A DNA stretch of 64,000 nucleotides, from assembly GCA_022394775.1 (NCBI GenBank), contig JAGFCB010000054.1, forward strand, positions 1 to 64,000. The letters run 5' to 3'. Below are positions 58,586 to 64,000 of the stretch, piece by piece. Below the pieces are notes generated by a model. It was not told the DNA's origin. It saw nothing but the letters and a program-made list of their open reading frames with translations, and ran no database searches. The stretch is from Candidatus Poribacteria bacterium. Lineage in GTDB: Bacteria > Poribacteria > WGA-4E > WGA-3G. Within the stretch, counting starts at the first letter, position 1, and every line of letters begins with the position of its first letter. A program made the translations under genes and the position numbers.

Positions 58586-61459
58586 TCACTTGGCAGTCAT
58601 CCAATCATCCCCAATTCCCGCCTCTGTCTGAAGCGGTACGAGCAATGACATGGCATTTTCCATTTCCTCACAAACAATCTCAGCATGTGCCTCCGCAAGC
58701 GGTTCTGGCGTCTCAAGTACCAACTCATCATGAATCTGTAGCAGCATTTTCATTCGCAATTTATCTGTATCAATTCGGCGTTGTACATAGACCATCGCCG
58801 CTTTCATCAGATCCGCAGCGGAACCCTGCACCACCGTATTAATCGCTAACCGTTCACCGAGGCTGCGCCGACTTCGATGGGTCGCATAGATTTCAGGAAT
58901 CGCGCGACGTCTACCAGTAAGCGTAGTAACATATCCGTGATCCGATGCCTGCTGGACACATTGCTGTAGAAACCGATCTATTCCAGGGAAACGCGTCTTA
59001 TAATCATCAATGAGGGCTGACGCCTCCTTCACACTCATCCCCTTAATTCGACGTGAAAGTCCGGTTGGAGAAACCCCATAGATGATACCGAAGTTGATCG
59101 TCTTTGCTTTATCCCGAAGCTCCCGCGTAACCAATTCAGTCGGCATCTCAAACACCTGTGAGGCAACTGCTGTATGGATGTCTAAATCTTCAGTGAAAGT
59201 CTTTATTAAACTTTCATCTTCACTAAAGTGGGCAAGAATACGAAGCTCTATCTGTGAATAGTCTGCACAGATTAATTTATGTCCCGCCGGTGCCCTAAAA
59301 GCACGGCGCAACTGTCTGCCAATCTCTGTCCGGACAGGGATATTCTGTAGGTTCGGACCGTCGGATTTCAAACGACCCGTTGCCGTTGTTAATTGATAGA
59401 GATGTGTATGGATACGATCTGTTTTCTCGTCAACAGCACTCTGGAGTTGTGCAAGATAGGTACTCTGTAACTTGCGATACTGACGGTATTCAATAATCAA
59501 GCGTGGCACACTCGTTTTTGGATCGTTGACATCCTCTCTCAGAGAGAGCGCCTCCAACACAGTTACATCCGTGGAGACTTTACCACCCTGTGTGCGTTTC
59601 ACCGGTTTGAAACCGAGTTCCTCAAACAGTACAGGGGCAAGTTGGTGTGGCGAATCAATGTTAAACGGATGACCGACGATTTCATGTATCTCATTGTGTC
59701 GATCATTAACAAGTTTTTCAATAACCTTGCTTTGGCGTTTGAGTTCATCCTTATCGCAAACGATGCCATTATATTCCATCTCTGCGAGAATAGGAGCCAG
59801 CGGCGATTCGATATTACGCACTAATTCCGTAATGCCTATCTCCTCAAGTTTTGGCACAAGGAAATGATAGAGTCGCAGCGCGATATCAGCATCCTCTGCG
59901 GCGTAAACGGTCGCTTTCTCTAAAGCAACTTGATCAATCGTCCGCTGTTGTGTGTCCTCTGCCGCGAACAGCCCATCCAATTGTTCCGCTTCATCAGGAG
60001 GTGTCGGATCGTTTGGATCCGCTGTTAACTCTTCAAAAGAGATCATTTTATGCGCTAAATGGAGTAGTGCCAACGTATCAAGGTTGTGGGACGGTGTCCG
60101 TGCGTCCACCAATTGACTCGCGAGCATCGTGTCAAAAACGACCCCTTGGAGTTTGACACCGTTCCTGATAAGAATACCCGCATCAAACTTCAAATTATGC
60201 CCACATTTCGGTACAGCGGGATCCTCCAGAATCGGCTTAAGTGCCGAAAGCACGGTATCTGTGTCCAAATGGTCCTCTGGTTGAGGCGAACGAACGGGGA
60301 CGTAGACACCATGCTCCGGTTTCCATGAGAAACTTAACCCACAAAGCGTTGATTCACGTTCTAAGCCATCTGTTTCCGTATCAAAACAGATAATTTCTTG
60401 CGTGGATAGCGTCTCAACGAGAGCATTCAATTGGTCAAGCCTAACAATTGCTGAATAATCGCCTGTTTCGGCGGTCCCGTAACGCCCTTTGTCTAAAATA
60501 GCATCCTTTTTCTCTGCCAATTCCGCAACCCGTTCCTTACGCGTCATCGGTGCGGCAAGAGATTCAGCATCCTCGCCTGCGAGTTTCGTCACAACCTGCT
60601 CATAACGTTTGAGTTCTAATTCCTGAAGCAACGGAAGGATTTTCTGGAGATCAAGCGGTTGAACACGTGCCTGCTCTAAAGAAAAGTCCAAAGCAGCATC
60701 CCGCTTCAAGGTTACAAGTTCCTGTGAAAGAGGGAGTTGCGAGCGTGCCTTCTCTAAATTTTCGCGACGTTTCCCCTTAATCTCATCAATATTATCAAAA
60801 ATACCGTCAATAGAACCATACTGCTGAATCAATTGTGCAGCGGTTTTCAAGCCTATTTTTGGGACCCCAGGGACGTTGTCAGAGGTATCTCCCATCAACG
60901 CAAGGACATCAACGACCTGTGACGGTTTTATTCCTTTGGTCTCCCATAACGACCGCTCATCAATAATCTTATCGTTGTGGAGGTCAAGCATTACCACTCG
61001 ATCACTGAGAAGTTGTTCAAGGTCTTTGTCTCTGGAAATGATAGTCACATCAACATCCTGTGTGTCTGGATCGTCAAGGACTACCTGTGTAACAGAGGCG
61101 ATGATGTCATCTGCCTCCAATTCAGGTTTACCAAGCGTCAAGATGCCAAACGCCTCAAGCAGTTGCAAGATGCGATGAATCTGCGTCACGAGATCATCCG
61201 GTGCAGGCGAACGATTCGCCTTGTACTCCGAATAGAGTTCATTGCGAAACGTGCCACCCGGTGTATCAATCGCAGCAACGACATACTTCGCCTGAAGTTC
61301 GGTTAAAATCCGAATCAGTGTACCTGTGAACCCGAATACAGCATGAGTCGCTTCGCCGGTGATACTACTTGTCAATCCGTTGCGAATTGCGTAGTAAGCA
61401 CGAAATATTTCGGCGTGCGTATCAATAATATAGACAGTGTCTTTTTGCCCGTTTTGCAT
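58586..61459 (-). CDS. polA: DNA polymerase I
   Basis: 957 aa; ICFDTETDGLERESTLCGLSF (3'-5' exo), ICADYSQIELRILAHFSED, RDKAKTINFGIIYGVSPTGLSRRI, QIHDELVLE. Confidence 0.97.
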   Translation of the reverse strand: MQNGQKDTVYIIDTHAEIFRAYYAIRNGLTSSITGEATHAVFGFTGTLIRILTELQAKYVVAAIDTPGGTFRNELYSEYKANRSPAPDDLVTQIHRILQLLEAFGILTLGKPELEADDIIASVTQVVLDDPDTQDVDVTIISRDKDLEQLLSDRVVMLDLHNDKIIDERSLWETKGIKPSQVVDVLALMGDTSDNVPGVPKIGLKTAAQLIQQYGSIDGIFDNIDEIKGKRRENLEKARSQLPLSQELVTLKRDAALDFSLEQARVQPLDLQKILPLLQELELKRYEQVVTKLAGEDAESLAAPMTRKERVAELAEKKDAILDKGRYGTAETGDYSAIVRLDQLNALVETLSTQEIICFDTETDGLERESTLCGLSFSWKPEHGVYVPVRSPQPEDHLDTDTVLSALKPILEDPAVPKCGHNLKFDAGILIRNGVKLQGVVFDTMLASQLVDARTPSHNLDTLALLHLAHKMISFEELTADPNDPTPPDEAEQLDGLFAAEDTQQRTIDQVALEKATVYAAEDADIALRLYHFLVPKLEEIGITELVRNIESPLAPILAEMEYNGIVCDKDELKRQSKVIEKLVNDRHNEIHEIVGHPFNIDSPHQLAPVLFEELGFKPVKRTQGGKVSTDVTVLEALSLREDVNDPKTSVPRLIIEYRQYRKLQSTYLAQLQSAVDEKTDRIHTHLYQLTTATGRLKSDGPNLQNIPVRTEIGRQLRRAFRAPAGHKLICADYSQIELRILAHFSEDESLIKTFTEDLDIHTAVASQVFEMPTELVTRELRDKAKTINFGIIYGVSPTGLSRRIKGMSVKEASALIDDYKTRFPGIDRFLQQCVQQASDHGYVTTLTGRRRAIPEIYATHRSRRSLGERLAINTVVQGSAADLMKAAMVYVQRRIDTDKLRMKMLLQIHDELVLETPEPLAEAHAEIVCEEMENAMSLLVPLQTEAGIGDDWMTAK

Positions 61460-61477
61460 TATCCCTATGGGTGCCTC

Positions 61478-62551
61478 CTAATGTGGAAAATGCCAGCGAC
61501 GCAAGGAGTCCGAAGCAGACAAACCCGCCTCCTGCCCGAGCGCAAACGCTGTGGCGATGAGGTTTCGTTCACCGGATATAATATCACCCGCCGCAAAGAG
61601 CCCTGGAATTGGTTCCCCATTGCTATCTAACATCTGCATATCCTCGTTTGCGACGATTAAACCTTCCTCATCTTTCTGGTAATCCCATCCCTCAAGGAAC
61701 TTCGTATTCGGGATTAATCCTTCATCAACAAGGAAACCGTGGAAAAACAACTCTGTTCCATCAACCATCTCAAACCCCAAAAGGTCAGTTTTTTCACCAA
61801 TATGCCGTTTAATTTCCGTCTCAATGATATTAATTTTACGTGCCTTCACCTGTTCTAACACAGATGGCGACATACCGTGCGGTCTGCCGTTTGTGAGAAT
61901 TGTGATTTTGTCTGTAAAATCTTGCGCACCGATCGCTGCTTCATAAATATAGTCTCCCACACCAAGGAGCGCCAAATGTTCATTGACATGGAGGTGTCCA
62001 TCACAACGGATGCAGACGTGCCACCCTTTTTTGTTTCCAGCATAGCGAAAAACCGTAGCATATTGCTTATACAACCGTTCTTCACCCGCTTCAAACTCAA
62101 TATCGGGCCATTTGTCATCAAACCCAGCGGCAACAACGACAGTCCGAGATTTAAAACACGTAACCTCTAAAGGTGTATTTTGTTTTAGTGTTTTTGTAGA
62201 GGCTTGGAGTTCAAAGAGATCACCGTTCCGAGTGAGTTTTTGCACCAAACCGTCGCATATCTCAATGCCGGTTTTCCGCTTCTCCGATCCAAGCATGAAA
62301 TCAACAACCGGCCGGCTCTCCATCCATTTCATGAGTTCCTTTGCAAAATGCGGTCCAATGATACCTGGAAAGACCGGCGCATCTTCAATCTCTACCGACT
62401 TTGACCAGTACGCGCGCCCGCGACTAAAACTCACTTTTCCAGAATGTAGCACCAAGACATGTCGCATCTGATGGCTTGCTGAGACCGCAGCTTGTGTGCC
62501 AGCGGGTCCCGCACCAATTACTGCAACATCGTAAATCGTTTCTGCCATCAT
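61478..62551 (-). CDS. FAD-dependent NAD(P)-disulfide oxidoreductase (thioredoxin reductase-like)
   Basis: YDVAVIGAGPAGTQAAVSAS; HVCIRCDGHLHVNEHLALLGVGDYIYEAA; PIPGLFAAGDIISGERNLIATAFALGQEAG. Confidence 0.85.
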   Translation of the reverse strand: MMAETIYDVAVIGAGPAGTQAAVSASHQMRHVLVLHSGKVSFSRGRAYWSKSVEIEDAPVFPGIIGPHFAKELMKWMESRPVVDFMLGSEKRKTGIEICDGLVQKLTRNGDLFELQASTKTLKQNTPLEVTCFKSRTVVVAAGFDDKWPDIEFEAGEERLYKQYATVFRYAGNKKGWHVCIRCDGHLHVNEHLALLGVGDYIYEAAIGAQDFTDKITILTNGRPHGMSPSVLEQVKARKINIIETEIKRHIGEKTDLLGFEMVDGTELFFHGFLVDEGLIPNTKFLEGWDYQKDEEGLIVANEDMQMLDSNGEPIPGLFAAGDIISGERNLIATAFALGQEAGLSASDSLRRWHFPH

Positions 62552-62566
62552 TTCTCTCCTAGCTTC

Positions 62567-64000
62567 TCAAAATCCATACTTTTTCCATTTCTCATCAACC
62601 AACGCGATGATCTCATCAGACATCCGAATCTCCTCGGGCCATTCGCGTTGATACCCCTCTTCTGCCCACTTCGTCGTGGCATCAATCCCCATCTTAGACC
62701 CAGCACCCATAAGCGGGGATGCGTGATCCAGCACATCAACGGGTCCTTCAACAATTGTTACATCCCTTTTCGGATCGACATTGCTGCCAACGTAAAAAAG
62801 CACCTCTTCCACATTCTGGACATCCACATTTTTGTCAACAACAATGATGATTTTGCTGAACATCAGCTGCCCAAGTCCCCAAAAGCTGTGCATCATCTTT
62901 TTCGCCTGATAAGGGTAGCGTTTATCAATAGAAATCAGCGCAAAATTGTGGAACACGCCGAACAAAGGCAAATTCATATCCACAAGTTCCGGGAGCTGCG
63001 TCTTAATCAACGGCATAAAAATCCGCTCAGTCGCCTTACCCATGTAGCAATCCTCCATCGGCGGTTTCCCAACGATGATTGTCTGGTAGATAGGGTTTTT
63101 ACGGTGCGTAATCGCCGTGATGTGCATCAGTGGATACTCATCTGCCAAGGAATAAAACCCTGTATGATCGCCAAAGGGGCCTTCTATACAAGTCTCATCA
63201 GGTTTAATATATCCTTCAATCACGATGTCCGCATCCGCAGGCACCAGCATATCAATCGTCTTAGCAGGCACCATCTCCACATTCGATTTTCGGAGAAATC
63301 CTGCAAATAGGAGTTCATCAATGCCAGATGGCAGCGGTGCCGTACCGATGTAAGACATCACCGGATCACCACCGAGTGCGATTGCCACAGGCATCTGTTG
63401 TCCCGCTTGGCGATATTCGCGATGATGCGCGGCCCCATCGTGATGAATCTGCCAATGCATTGCTAATGCGTATGGATTTAATCTCTGCAAACGATACGTT
63501 CCGACATTCCGTTGACCGGTTTTGAGACTATGCGTAAAAACTTGGGGCAAGGTGATATAGCGGTCAGCATCAAGGGGCCAACATTTAATGAGCGGTAGGA
63601 CATCTAAGGAAGCATTCTCACCGGTCAGGACAACATCTTGACACGCCCCTTTTTTGACTGTTTTCGGTGGAAAATTCGTCAATTGGGACAACATCCGAAG
63701 AATTTTTACTTTATCAAGGAGCGAATCAGGCGCGTCTAATTTAATCATACGCTCAATTTCCGATGCGACCTGTCCGAGATCGTCAACACCGAGTGCCATC
63801 GCCATCCGTTGAAACGAGCCGTAGGTATTGATCAGGAGCGGCATATCGCTGCCCTCAACCTTTTCAAACAGCAAGGCAGGACCGCCCGCTTTACTCACGC
63901 GATCAGTAATCTCAGCAATCTCAAGGTCCGGGGATACAGTCGTTTTGATGCGTTTGAGCTCGCCTGCCCGATCCAAGGCTTTCACAAACTCTGTAAGGCT
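62567..64000 (-). CDS. UbiD-family decarboxylase (5' end truncated by window)
   Basis: The frame continues upstream of the ORF-track start (SLTEFVKALDRAGELKRI...) to the window edge; PALLFEKVEGSDMPLLINTYGSFQRMAMALG, EGPFGDHTGFYS, GSNVDPKRDVTIVEGPVDVLDHASP. Confidence 0.92.
   Translation of the reverse strand, partial: SLTEFVKALDRAGELKRIKTTVSPDLEIAEITDRVSKAGGPALLFEKVEGSDMPLLINTYGSFQRMAMALGVDDLGQVASEIERMIKLDAPDSLLDKVKILRMLSQLTNFPPKTVKKGACQDVVLTGENASLDVLPLIKCWPLDADRYITLPQVFTHSLKTGQRNVGTYRLQRLNPYALAMHWQIHHDGAAHHREYRQAGQQMPVAIALGGDPVMSYIGTAPLPSGIDELLFAGFLRKSNVEMVPAKTIDMLVPADADIVIEGYIKPDETCIEGPFGDHTGFYSLADEYPLMHITAITHRKNPIYQTIIVGKPPMEDCYMGKATERIFMPLIKTQLPELVDMNLPLFGVFHNFALISIDKRYPYQAKKMMHSFWGLGQLMFSKIIIVVDKNVDVQNVEEVLFYVGSNVDPKRDVTIVEGPVDVLDHASPLMGAGSKMGIDATTKWAEEGYQREWPEEIRMSDEIIALVDEKWKKYGF

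Noticed and set aside
62492-63310. 272-aa plus-strand ORF
   Set aside because: Antisense to the ubiD-like gene and the FAD oxidoreductase start; His/Arg-rich shadow translation.

Overview
A 64 kb window with the look of a bacterial chromosome; gene content and style suggest a Poribacteria-like or other PVC/FCB-adjacent lineage, but that taxonomic guess is inference. It is mostly core metabolism and information-processing genes: panB (partial), sucCD, pgk, proS, a fab cluster with acpP, rpmF, hom, tRNA-Pro(GGG), degP/htrA, fusA, rpoB, rpoC, fumC, lon, an iscA/iscU-like pair, mqnE-mqnA-fur, trpS, polA and a ubiD-like gene. Accessory genes include HicAB-like toxin-antitoxin, an AAA ATPase/PD-(D/E)XK protein, a DUF1549/DUF1553-type protein, GH32, LamG, CapA and an RRM protein. 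The most notable observations are: (1) a hidden selenoprotein gene (UGSC family) that the ORF track splits in two at an in-frame TGA, with a perfect 8-bp SECIS-like hairpin right after it; (2) very large repeat-module expansions in RNA polymerase beta and beta', about 11 modules of ~40 aa in the beta' trigger-loop (SI3) position, plus a possible degenerate nuclease-like domain in beta; (3) a family of GC-rich palindromic intergenic elements (core GCAGGCGGGGTTT/AAACCCCGCCTGC), some next to a GACTTACGCA terminal motif; (4) many near-perfect sigma70 promoters with 17-bp spacers, two of them carrying operator-like inverted repeats. All calls come from reading the sequence; no database searches were run.
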